Below are positions 29,888-41,100 of a stretch of DNA of 64,000 bases, one piece after another; within the stretch, counting starts at the first letter, position 1, and each line of letters begins with the position of its first letter. The translations under genes and the position numbers were made by a program. Source of the DNA: Candidula unifasciata (Eukaryota; Mollusca; Gastropoda; Stylommatophora; Geomitridae); contig CAJHNH020008554.1 of NCBI GenBank assembly GCA_905116865.2, positions 489,751-553,750 of the forward strand. The letters run 5' to 3'. The notes beneath the pieces were generated by a model, which saw only the letters and a list, made by a program, of their open reading frames with translations, did not search any database and was not told where the DNA came from.

Positions 29888-30150
29888 CAGGTAGGTAGAT
29901 AGGTAGTTATACCCCACCAGGACACCACACAAGCTATAAACACCCGGTGACACAAAGTGCTACCTCGCGGATGAGGATCACCTGTGCAGAGGTCTCATAA
30001 ACCCCTTTCAGCCGTTAGGCCATATCTATGGCTAGGCTAAATCTATGGCTAAGCCATATCTATGGCTAGGCTAAATCTATGGCTAAGCCATATTTATGGC
30101 CCGGCTATTTTCAGGGCAAAAACCAGGGTGGGGCTTCAAAAACAAATTGC
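29888..30150 (+). repeat. SINE C copy with internal tandem
   Basis: TAGGTAGTTATACCCCACCAGG, GGTGACACAAAGTGCTACC, GAGGTCTCATAAACCCCTTTC and GGTGGGGCTTCAAAAAC. At about 30025-30105 the palindromic phrase ATGGCTAGGCTAAATCT/ATGGCTAAGCCATATCT is repeated, a local expansion not seen in other C copies. Confidence 0.75.
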
Positions 30151-31317
30151 ATCCTACGAGGGAACGAATTAGATAGCATTTTTGTGGATGGATAGGCAGC
30201 CAACAGGCAGGTAACCACTGAGATCACACGTGAATGATATATGTGTCAATAATGACATAAAGATGATTTTTAGTGCTGCCATTGCTTAATTAGACATTTT
30301 TCAACGGCAAAAGTTCACGGGGATCAGAGGGTTAGTGCAACAAAACAAACAGAATCTCCGCATTTTGGAAGATTAATTCAGAAGAGAGAAAAAAATTGGG
30401 TTCTGGGGGAAATTCTACGCAGAGGAGAAAAGACGGACGTAGTTTTTTAATCAGAGTGCAACTAGCACTATCAGCATGGAAACTCCTCGTTGGATAATGA
30501 CGAAGAAGACGGAGCACGTATGGGCATGTCCCAAGTGCAGTTACGTCAGTTATTCATTCATTCCTTCATTCATTTATTCCATGGGATGTAACCAGATCAA
30601 GATTCATCAAAGCATATACCAATAGGCAGGAATTGGGCCTAAGTTGGCAAAGCTACTTTCACAGAGTTATGGCACTTCCTTGTAAACAGACACCAGCCCA
30701 ATGCCTAAAGGGAAATGGAACCAGGCCGAACTACTCAACCAAACTACGTGTAAATGAACAGACATGTTGCCTATACATGCCTTGTCATAAACCGGAATTG
30801 CCTTCCTTCAGAACCCGGCATGATCAGCGCCCGCCTCCGTCTGCTGTGAGCAGAATAATAAAGCCAATTGTAGTTTCACCCCGAGCCGATGGAATTTGCT
30901 GCCGTTAGCGGTCGGTGGGCCGTCGGTGATGCCGTCGACCCAAGTCACCACAAGAGCGTCGGTTCGTGACGGCCACCCACAGCCAGAAAGGATCAAACCC
31001 GGGTGGCAAAACGGCCATGGACAAAAGAGTTATGGAAGATTCGACCCCGACGTCAAAGAACCTTTAGAAGGGAAAGAAAGGAGTCACTCACGCGAGGGCT
31101 TCGACTTGATTGTTCGTGTTTGTAAGTTCAGCAGATTACAGTTGTAACAAGAGGGCAGGCGATCGCACTTGAATTATACGTTTTGATTTCAACGGCACGG
31201 GACCTGTTATAGAATCTGTGATTAAGGCAATCTATATTGGGGGAATCAAAGATGGAAGGCAGAAGGAAAGGAAGTAAACAAAGAAGTAAGGAAGGAAAGA
31301 AGCGCACGGATAATAAA
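30151..31317. other. Unassigned 1.2-kb stretch
   Basis: No gene recognised. CATTCATTCCTTCATTCATT is at about 30551. A C-like phrase (CACTGAGATCACACGTGAATG...GTGTCAATAATGACATAA) at 30210-30262 recurs at about 56425-56475. Confidence 0.35.
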
Positions 31318-31815
<498 letters not shown>

Positions 31816-32431
31816 TGAGCCAACTACAGCAGTAACACTAGCCTATCACATTTCAATCATACCTGGTCATTTCTACCACACTGAGCGCCTAACCAACACA
31901 GAAGAGGATCAACCACCTAAAATAAGTATTTATTTCCTCTCCAGCGTCCTCTATATTCAGCTGCATTTATCTAGTTGTTCATGCGTTTACTATGTATTTT
32001 TGACTATAGACAAGAGTTGTTTACTGATGTCATAAGTTTCTGTTATCTCCATATTTTTATTTTAAGATGCCCATAACAATGTTTATTACAAGAAAGGGAC
32101 AAAATGTTTTTCCCTTGTCGAGATAAGCCAGTACTGTGGATGTAATGGAGGAAACATGATGATGACGATGATGATGATGAGTTGAATACTTGATGTTTTG
32201 ACTGCCATTTTGCAAAAACGATAGCTCTACATCATCATAACCATGCAACTATCATCACCATCGAGTAGCTTATCAACAGTATTTTGTGCTTTTTTTTTTA
32301 TAATTGTATTAAGAATCACTCCATGTACACAGTACCAGTATATAAATTAATGTTTCCACGACAACACAATGCTGGTAAGAACGTATTCTTGCTGAATTCT
32401 ATCTTCTTATCCCAGTTATTACAGCATGCTC
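31816..32431. other. Unassigned stretch
   Basis: A GATGATGACGATGATGATGATG run is at about 32157-32180. No gene recognised. Confidence 0.35.
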
Positions 32432-32745
32432 CCCGTGTGGGTTTCATGGCCCTATTGTAGGGAAAACAAAATCAAACCCACTGCCTACCCAAACGCATGG
32501 CGTAAGAGTCGACTTATTGGGAGCTTCCTTTGAAGTCGGAGTGCACCTGCCTGAAAGGCAAGGAACCAATAGATGCAATCAGATGAGTGATATCTGTAAA
32601 ACGGATGCACATGCAACACTCAGGTTTTGGACAAAGACTGGCCTGGAGTAATACTTAAGTCTAAATTTTGTTTCAAGTGGACGAACCACCAGAACCTTCC
32701 GCCGGAGTTTGCAGCAGGCGAACTCAAAGAAGAAGAAGATTACAG
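32432..32745 (-). repeat. SINE A copy with 36-bp insert
   Basis: Reverse-complement A from GTGTGGGTTTCATGGCCC to CCTTCCGCCGGAGTTTGC and a GAAGAAGAAG end. At about 32641-32676 a 36-bp segment not found in other A copies interrupts the element; an identical copy lies at 33447-33482. Confidence 0.82.
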
Positions 32746-32871
32746 CATGTTTTGGCTGCTATTTCTTTTTGCACGTAGTTTCCAAACGTACTGGCTGTCC
32801 CTTTCTGATATTTATGAAAGTTATCTCTGTGAATTTCTTCAGTATTTTCTTTCTTCTAAGCATTGCCTGGT

Positions 32872-33105
32872 TGTACAGTTCCGGTTGTTCGTCCATTGCA
32901 AGACTGTGGTCTTGTTCCAGAATTTCTGTTTTGCGTGACAGACCTGGCTTGTTTGTGTGCAGACCCCTAGTTTCCCGCCTATCAGGGAGATGCAATCCCC
33001 CTTCGAAGAAAACAACCATAATTAGTTGACTTATTAGACATGCTTGTTGGGTGGACTATGGGTATATTTTTTTGTTCTCTCAGTAAAATGGTGCCGCAGA
33101 ATCCA
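32872..33105 (+). repeat. SINE A copy (diverged)
   Basis: GTTCCGGTTGTTCGTCC, GTGGTCTTGTTCCAGAA, GACCCCTAGTTTCCCGCC, GAGATGCAATCCCCCTTCG and TTAGACATGCTTGTTGGG. The tail is eroded. Confidence 0.65.
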
Positions 33106-34224
33106 GTCTGCCTACCCCCTCTCTCACCCCCACCCCCACAACAGTCAAGTACAGAACTAGTAAAATCAGACACGTATTCTGGGGTGGGACTGGAAGGTGT
33201 GGGGGAGGCGGGGGGGGGGGGGGGTAATAAAACAACTGGTAAAATTGGACATGGAGGTGTCTGAGTTGCCATCAAACCCAAGCAATTACAGCGCGGATGG
33301 AGCGTGTGACCAGCACAAAAGAATGAACCAAAGAGAGTTTGGTTGCCTTCGGCTACACAAAGATGTTCTCTCCCAGACGATGCTGCCAATGAGCTCGCAC
33401 GGGCTCAGCGCGTGGACGCCGTCAATAGACCTAGAATTTTGAGCTAGCCTGGAGTAATACTTAAGTCTAAATTTTGTTTCAAATATGTTTCCACTTCTGG
33501 GTCGGTTAGTAATGAACACGTCTCTGATTACATGATCACAAGAACCTGTCTGTCGGTGTAAATCAGAAAGCGAACACAAGAAGACAATGTCTGGCATCAA
33601 ACCCGCCCCCATCCCCCCCACCCCCCACCCCGGTGACAATCATATCATCCTCTGTGAAGTATGGGAAAGTCAGTGCCTGACGAAATATTGTTGTTAAATT
33701 GAGCTTGGCATCCGTGTCCACCTAGAAAACAAAAATGGGTAGCATTAATCTGTAGTGAGAAGTACATGTGGCCAGTGTAACAGCTACCACATCATCCATC
33801 GAGTACCAGTACTACTGCTACCACTACCACCACCACCGTGACAACAACAACAACACAAAACGGTCACTACTCTCTGTACAGGTCGCTGTAGCCAGAGGAG
33901 TTGGCGCCGCATGCTGTCGCCACGGACTGTTTAGTTTAAGTGTGTCCCCGACATAAAACTCCATCACCTAACCAGTGGTGGAACCCACAGTAATATTTCG
34001 TGATTTAAAAAAAAAAAGTACACTATACTCACAAATAGCGGAAATAAAAACCCACACTCGTCATATCTACCTCTCCGAAGGGACGATGTTTAACTAACCT
34101 TGGCATCCGTGTCTACCCAAACTAAACTGGACCGTAAACCTTCTTAGTTAACAGTTTCTGTCATCAACGAATAGTTTTTGATCGAGTGAAGTGCCGGGGG
34201 AGGCTAAATGGGACTGTACTGAAA
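33106..34224. other. Unassigned 1.1-kb stretch
   Basis: A G run is at about 33209-33224 and C runs at about 33605-33632. The 36-bp donor phrase of the SINE insert lies at 33447-33482. No gene recognised. Confidence 0.4.
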
Positions 34225-34640
34225 TCGGATGTCTGTGGGCGTAAGGCGCAGATGTTGCAACACAACGTGCCAATCGCCCCTTAAGGGGAAAAAGAAAAAT
34301 TAGCACACAGCGGGGAATCGAACACTGGTCATTCGCGTAAAAGGTGGAATGCTTACAGCTCTACTACCGAAGACTGAAGAATTTAGGTCAGATTTCGCAG
34401 TCTAGCTGTAAACCACAACACAACGTGCCAACCGCCCTCTCAAGGGCGAACGAATATTACCCGTGACATGAACATTGAGCATCACGTCGCCGCTATCGCA
34501 GGCTAGCTGTAAACCCCAAAATCAAACGGGAAAAAAAGCATAGATATTGCAGCCTAGCTATAAACCACAACAAAACGTGGCAGCCACCCAGTCAGGAGCC
34601 CCCAAAAAAATTATGTCACCCAGGGGGGAATCGAACCCCT
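34225..34640 (-). repeat. Cluster of three SINE E copies with tRNA-like heads
   Basis: Three head-to-tail E units on the minus strand, marked by AACACAACGTGCCAATCGCC, AACACAACGTGCCAACCGCC and AACAAAACGTGGCAGCCACC. The first is preceded (minus sense) by a tRNA-like head at 34312-34385, where GGTAGTAGAGC resembles an A box and GTGTTCGATTCCCC a B box. A second B box-like GGGGTTCGATTCCCCC lies at about 34623. Confidence 0.7.
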
Positions 34641-35177
34641 TTCTACCTTTTGGTAGAAATGAAAGTATATAATAATAATAATGTTAAGTTCGGTATTACA
34701 GTCAAAGGTAGCCAATCGATTTAAAAACAAATCCGGGCCGGCAACGAAACAAATAATTATTCATTGTGTCTATTATAAATAAAGTGTAAACTCCTTCCAC
34801 ACCGTGATCAATACGCGGGTTAAATTTGCATTTGCCATAATGACTACAATAGTTAATTTAACAGTCACATTAGCGACCTGTGTTTTCATGCATTTTTTTT
34901 TTTTTTATTCATTGTAACATTAAGTAAAAGTAAACTTACGCTAGAGTCATATCCCTTTGAATATGATACCATCACTTTCATTTAATAAGTAATTTTTTTA
35001 AACATATGTATTTGACTGTTTGAAATCTTGCTTGAACATTTGTAAAATAGAAGAGGCCTGGGCACCCTAAACCCCAATGATTTTTGTGTGTCGGTGCCTC
35101 TGCTCGTGGGTATTCAAATAGTAGACACAAACATGTTTTTCTTAGATGTTCATATGCATGTAACATGCTGATTTGTA
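34641..35177. other. Unassigned A/T-rich stretch
   Basis: An AATAATAATAATG run at about 34670 and a T run at about 34894-34908. No gene recognised. Confidence 0.35.
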
Positions 35178-35372
35178 CCTTCCCCTTGTGGTTTCCTGGG
35201 CCCCATGGCGGGTGGGGGAGCGGGCAGCTCCACTGCTCACTTCTAATGAACATGTGGCAAAAGGCGACTATTTAGAGATTTTGTGAGATCGAATGTGTTT
35301 GCCGAACGGCACAGATATCGCAGCCTGACTGTAAACCATAAAATAACGCGTCAACCATACTTTCAAGGGCCA
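35178..35372 (-). repeat. SINE E copy with A-type tail
   Basis: Read on +: CCCCTTGTGGTTTCCTGGGCCC is the tail shared with SINE A, then AAAAGGCGACTA, and then the E body CACAGATATCGCAGCCTGAC and ATAACGCGTCAACC. Confidence 0.7.
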
Positions 35373-35944
35373 GCATGCAAGAAAAAGATGGTTAATATCC
35401 AGCCACATATGGAGGTAATATTTCCTTTTGCTTCCTAGATGTTTTATTTTGCTATTAAAGCTGTCACCGATTCCTGGCTTAAGACAACTTGAGAAAACGA
35501 AATAAAAATGACTCCCCAGCTCCTAATGAGGCCTGATTTGCTCTTGGCGGAAAGATGGCCCAAGGCGGCTGTCCTTGAGAGGTCAAGGGTGCTTGAAGAG
35601 TAAAACAGAATGTAAAGGACTTTCACTGCAGGACTCCACAAAGAAACAAGCAGCGGGGATCGGCGTGTGTAGTGGCCACCGGTCCGCCGAGAGAGGCACA
35701 ATGTCCAACAAGAAAAGAGGCAGATTTCAATGGCACAAGGAAATTGTTTGGTGTAGGTACACATCCTGAAGACTTTGCTGGACACGGCAGACAATTCACA
35801 CTGGTGCGGCACCAGATGTCCTTGCTTGTCCCTTACATTACTCAGAAGTTGTTGGGTTTATTCACTCGAGTCGTCCGGTCCGGTTATTGTTGACTGAAAT
35901 TAGATAAGAGTTAAAAGAAATAGGGTTTTTCACTCGTGCCTCGA
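35373..35944. other. Unassigned stretch
   Basis: Repeat-free sequence. Open frames on both strands (up to 122 codons at 35444-35812) do not look like any protein I know. Confidence 0.35.
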
Positions 35945-36155
35945 CTTTGCCTATTTCTCTTCCTTATCTCTTATTCTTAGTCTGTTTCTGCTACCACTGC
36001 TGCTCCACCTCTTTCTCATCCTCCCTCTCCTCCTTATCATCTTCCCTATCCTCCTCCTTTTCCACCTTTTTCTCCCCCTCCTGCTCCTCCTCCCCTGTCC
36101 CTCCTCCTCCTGCTCCTTCGCTTCTTCTTCTTCTTCTTCTTCTTCTTCTTCTTCT

Positions 36156-36190
<35 letters not shown>

Positions 36191-36325
36191 ATCTTTTTTG
36201 ATTTTTCTTCTTCACTACATCCTTTTTTTTTTCTTCTCCCCTTTTGTATTACCCTCGTCTCTTTCTCCTTCTTTCCAGTCATCGTGTTCTCCTTTTCCAT
36301 AGATCTTTTTTTTTTTTTTTTTTTG
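35945..36325 (+). repeat. Polypyrimidine tract with (TTC)n
   Basis: CTCCTCC/TTC-rich sequence with a pure TTC run at 36119-36180 and T runs at about 36222-36232 and 36307-36324. Confidence 0.9.
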
Positions 36326-36379
36326 TATATCATGAGGAGATACTAATGTTCTGTGATAAACGGCGTCGTTTTTAGAGAG

Positions 36380-36745
36380 AAGCAAAAGGTTTATAAACTT
36401 GATGAGAAAGGAAGAAAAGGTGACAAATTTCATGAGAAAAGAACATGAAGTAGCAAACTTGATGAGAAATTAACAAGAAGCGAAAAACTTGACGACAAAG
36501 GAACAAGAAGTGACAAACTGGATGAGAAAGTAGCAAAAAGTGACAAACTTGATGAGAAAGGAACAAGAAGTGAAAAACTGAATGAGACTTGAAAGAAAAA
36601 TAAACCAGGATGTAACTAACTTGGCGAGAAATAACCAAGACCTAACAAACAGGATCAGAAAGCAGGACGACGTAACAAACCTAAAGGGAAAGAAGCAAGA
36701 AGTGACGTGGAAACGTGATGACAAGAAACAAGAACTGACAAACCT
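36380..36745 (+). repeat. 30-bp minisatellite
   Basis: Degenerate units around AAACTTGATGAGAAAGGAAC and AAGAAGTGAC, period about 30 bp (ten codons). Frames on both strands remain open (+ TNLMRKEQEV-like, - SHQVCHFLFL-like), which explains the 88-152-codon frames here. Confidence 0.88.
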
Positions 36746-37039
36746 GTCGAAAAAAGAGCAGCAACAAAAAATATCGGAGATAGCGTCACCACAAAGCAGA
36801 AGCGAAACAGGAATCAAGGTCATGTCGGTGGCTAGACAAAATCATGTACACTTGTCGGTTTGGCATTTAATGAGGAGGAGGAGGAGAATAATAACGATTA
36901 TGATTATGATGATGATATGTGTGCTGTTGTTGGGGATGATTATGACGATGTTATCAAGATCAGTAAGTGCGACTCAATTTATATCCCTTGCACCACTAAA
37001 ATTAAGTGATTCATTTAACAGAAAGCCTTCCAGAAACTA
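36746..37039. other. Unassigned stretch
   Basis: GATTATGATGATGATATG-type simple sequence near 36895-36920. No gene recognised. Confidence 0.35.
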
Positions 37040-38180
37040 GTACAATGATATACAGCGTGTGTTCCATAGCACTGGGTCCGTAGATGGAACAAGGATATCT
37101 CCCCGTTATCATGCTTTCATGAGAGCGCTAATGACTGTGTGATTAGCCATCAAGATTACAGTATCAGTCATCTTTGATCTCCAACACAAAGGATCCACAG
37201 CGATCAACCTATCCTTCACGACCGCAGTGTTTATCTTCCTACGCCGTGTACGACACAGAAGCGACCACTTGAGTTTACTCACAAAAGCATGGGCATTTAA
37301 TTAGGCCACAAGGGCTAATATTTATGATGTAATCTCCACAACTGATCACCTATCAACCTTCCGTCTTGTACGCGTTGCATTACCAGCATCAATTTCATCT
37401 TGTGGGTCTTCAGTCCGGCAGTCAGTATCTGTCAGGCTGATCGGCAAACAACGTTATCGCTTTCCTACGCCAGGCAGACCTGCACTTCCAAGACGTTGCT
37501 AGCCGGGGAAGGAACTGGAAACCAGAGGTCACTTATCCAAACGACATTTAAAGGAGCTTGAAATGATGCAGCAAATGTTTGCTTTGGTCTTGTAAGGCTA
37601 ACGGTGCCAGGTAAAATAATCCAATAGTAATCATCGAGCAATTGCGGTCTGTTGATGCCACCATCCAATCAACGGCGTCTAGAACAGCGGGATCACAGTC
37701 TTCTCTACCAATCGATAACCCTCAAACAAAAATGATCGGTTGCCGGGGACTCTTTTAATGGCGACCGAAGGGCGGAAGTGTGGAGTACCCGGAGACATTT
37801 TGATTCCTTGTCCTGCCATACACACGAAATGAATATCTTGTCCGATGGATTTAAGAAGACGGAGGAAAACAAAAGATTTTCGTATTAGATTACACCAGAG
37901 TAGGACAGAGATCGACTTCCAAATGTCAGGGATGCTGGCGGTACTCTGTCAGAACATGTTTTATTTCTTAAGTGTTCTTATTGTTAATGCATTTTTTTTT
38001 TAGGGCTACATTTTCTTTTCAGATTAAATAAAATTGATTAATTCTGTTGTCTCTTCTAGTAGAAATCCTAAGGCATGTGTCGGAAACCTCCTCTTTTCCT
38101 AGAAAGCGCCATTTGGATATATGTATATAGACAGACAGGTGTACAATTAGATAGATTTAAAGACAGACAGACAGACATAT
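37040..38180. promoter_or_regulatory. Repeat-free island, possible regulatory DNA
   Basis: From about 37040 to 37900 the sequence has even composition, no recognised repeats and no credible gene. It includes TTTAATTAGG (37297) and CAATAGTAATCATCG (37622). It ends in A/T-rich and GACAGACAGACAG sequence just before the LTR element. Function is speculative. Confidence 0.2.
38176..38180. repeat. Target-site duplication, left (CATAT)
   Basis: CATAT directly before the left LTR; the same five bases follow the right LTR at 45808-45812. A 5-bp duplication fits Ty3/gypsy or Bel-type integration. Confidence 0.9.
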
Positions 38181-38931
38181 TGTCACAAACCTCTGGTATG
38201 ACCTTGCCGGTCCGTGGCTCGCTAACTAGGCCTATGACAGACAGACTAACCGACAACACACACTGAACCCGAACGCACACAGAGCACACACGACAATCTT
38301 TATTGGAAGTACAGGTAATACATAGACAGTTGACTTCCCGCCGTGTGGCCACCTATTGCCTGGACCCTCTGGCTGAACGGGCTTTACAATCGCCCCGTCC
38401 CCAGTACGTGCGACAGGCAATATTCTGGTGTACAAACCACAATCCGGCAGGATACGCTCTCTTCTATCGCCACGATGACCCAATCAAACTGTCACAGTCT
38501 CTGTCCTAGTGCAGGGTCAGAGTGTCCAGGTTAGCCACTCTCTCACAGCACATTGACATAAATACTCTACACAAGAACTACCCTATCCTAACACAAAACT
38601 GTACATAAACTATCCAGTCACTAACAGATATATCCTAACTCTAATACTATAACACAACTGTCTTGCTAAACGTCCTCTCTTCCTGACCGACGCACACCGA
38701 ATGTCCCTTCTTCCTTCTCCCTCGTGTCTTGACCCCGTTCACCAGCTCAGTCCCAAAAGCAGTCATCGTGTTACTACAAACACAGTTCGGTCTTTCTTGC
38801 TTTATCCTGAGCGCTGGTTTCGCCGTGCGATCACAGAACGACTTGACCAGTCACGGCCCTGACCTTTGTGTCAACCCTGGTGTCAACACCTACGGTGTGG
38901 TACACTGACTGTACTTGATAGGGTTGTGACA
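38181..38931 (-). repeat. 3' LTR
   Basis: Starts TGTCACAAACC and ends GGTTGTGACA on the + strand (TG...CA termini). 751 bp, the same length as the other LTR. The only difference noticed is A in CACGATGACC (about 38474) where the other LTR has CACGCTGACC. Its short open frames are not genes. Confidence 0.95.
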
Positions 38932-38945
38932 TTCACCCTTCCTCT
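38932..38945 (-). other. Polypurine tract
   Basis: The minus strand reads AGAGGAAGGGTGAA immediately before the 3' LTR, the expected position and composition for the primer of plus-strand synthesis. Confidence 0.75.
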
Positions 38946-41003
38946 GAACTGATACTTCCTGACAAAGTCAAGTATCAGCAAAGCATGGCCTGCCATCATG
39001 TACAGTCATTTTTTTTTAAATTTTATCGTCAACATTTAGTTACCTAAAAAAAAATAATACGTCATGTACTTTTGGGTCAATCACCTAAGGACAAACTATC
39101 TGGCACATATTTAATGGGTATATACATTCAATGGGTAAGCTCCTCCCTAATGGGTAGAAATGGTATCAGCCCTTGACACAAACACGTCACTACTCATTAC
39201 ACCTTCAAATCATATGGGTAATGATATAAATAATAATTTGGGTGGACACTCAACTCGTCCGGGACCCAATTACACCTTACTTCACTTACTGTGCAAGTAA
39301 GACGCCACTGTATACACTCCCAAGCCGTTTAACCAACGACACCGTGATTTATAACAGTGGGCGTCATGGACTGTCTCCACAAAGACTTATCCATGGTTGT
39401 GAAAAGGAGTCATGACCTGACTCCCCGACCTACAGTCGTATAATGTGTCCGCGAATCCGCAGTACCTGCCAAGACACAAATCACCCCATATGACCCACAG
39501 TGCAAAATAGGCAGTAAACAAATCTGTGGCCAGTTGGACACACTCCCATCCTCCAAGGATAGTGCTACTCCTCAAATGTAGTCGCCATATATGCAATATT
39601 AGTTACAACATCATTAACTCTTCATGTGAGTGCCCTTGTAAAAGTACAATCTAACTTTCATTTAAATTGTCAATTATCAATTTTAGAAACCAAAAAAAAA
39701 TTAAAAGAAAATTTAAAGAAAATTTCGTTGTCACTGCTGAACTAAATTGTCTGTTATTTTAAAGTCTACTAGTTTACAAAACTATCTACTCATAATGCAT
39801 TATTGTCCAACCTATACTTTACATTTACATTTGCTGCACATAGGACACTCAGTTAATATTGAACTCATTGAAACTTTTTATAAAAGTAATGGATTTCAGA
39901 TTAAGTTTAAAAAAAACCGAAGAATATTATTATTGCAATTCGAAAATTATAAAACAGAAATGATTGCAAATCAAACAATTAACCATTACTTATGTAATCT
40001 AACAAAAATCTTTAGCAAAGAAAAGACAATAAAATATATTTGTAAAATCCAAATGGATTGTCACACAAATAATTTTACACTGAAAATAAATAAGCAAAAT
40101 ACTTACATAATAATTTCACAAACAAAAATCATTACACTAAATTCATTCCAACAAAACAATAAAATTTACAAATCGAAATAAATAAGCAAAATATACATGA
40201 AATAATTTTCAAACTCAAAATTATTTCCCTTTTATAAATACCATCTCAATAGTTACAAATCAAAATAAATAAGAAAAATAAATACAGATAAATTACTCAT
40301 CATAGATACCAACACAATAATTACAAATCAAAATAAATAAGAAAAATACATTTAGATAAATTACTCATCATGGATACCAACACAATTACAAATCAAAATA
40401 AATAAGAAAAATCCCCAAATAAATTACTCTTCATAAATACTAACACAGTAGTTACAAATCAAAATAAATAAGCAAAATACACAAATAAAAATTGTGCGAA
40501 TGAAATTGAATGAATAAACTTATCAATTCAAAACCAAATAATATACATGAAAGAAACATATACAACATATAGCACATACCGAACATATAGCACATACCGA
40601 ACATATAAAACATATATAATCCATACAAAATATATTATATTAAAGATGAACCTAATAAGATTAACTTATAATATGACAATCACAACATAGACTTCTATTC
40701 TATACATTCATTCCCTTTTATTCCACTTACACTCTTCTTTCATACATCACATTTTCCATTCTGCTGAAGTCCTTAGAATGATCATCACCTCTATGTTCCT
40801 GTCGAGTAGTCTTTTACGATTGTTCACTTCACTGGTTTTAGGCTAGAACAGTACTTGTATACACTGCTACTTGACAACTGGATCTATGGAACTTGGTGTA
40901 GAATTCCGTTATGAGACAATTTCTAGTCATTCAAGAAGGCATGAATATATGAAGACAATGTGTTTTCACACAGTCTTTAAATTTCTGCAGGTACCAGTCT
41001 GTC
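38946..41003 (-). other. Element 3' region, A/T-rich, no ORF
   Basis: Two kilobases between the end of the RNase H remnant and the polypurine tract. About 39640-40700 is strongly A/T-rich with four or more ~65-68-bp units around ACAAATCAAAATAAATAAG (about 40165-40480). No integrase or envelope is visible. The 144-codon + frame at 39747-40181 is A/T-rich, antisense to the element and not credible. Confidence 0.6.
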
Positions 41004-41100
41004 ATAAGTCAGCCAGGTTGTTGCTGTTGCCCTTGATGTGTGTAGTTGTGACCTGGAAATCTTGCAGTGGTAGTGCCCATCTGGTTTTACGATTGTCTTT
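41004..41100 (-). pseudogene. RNase H tail after frameshift
   Basis: Minus-strand codons read RKTRWALPLQDFQVTTTHIK and end NLADL before a TGA at about 41004. This is the normal end of the gypsy RNase H domain, displaced from the frame above by an indel near 41095. Confidence 0.7.

Noticed and set aside
34312..34385. A possible tRNA gene on the minus strand
   Set aside because: A and B boxes are present, but the sequence continues into a SINE E body, and no complete cloverleaf is visible; it is a SINE head.
36372..37040. Frames of 88-152 codons with TNLMRKEQEV or SHQVCHFLFL patterns
   Set aside because: They reflect the 30-bp minisatellite on either strand.
39747..40181. 144-codon + frame inside the LTR element
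   Set aside because: Strongly A/T-rich, antisense to the element's genes and overlapping tandem units; no resemblance to an envelope or integrase.
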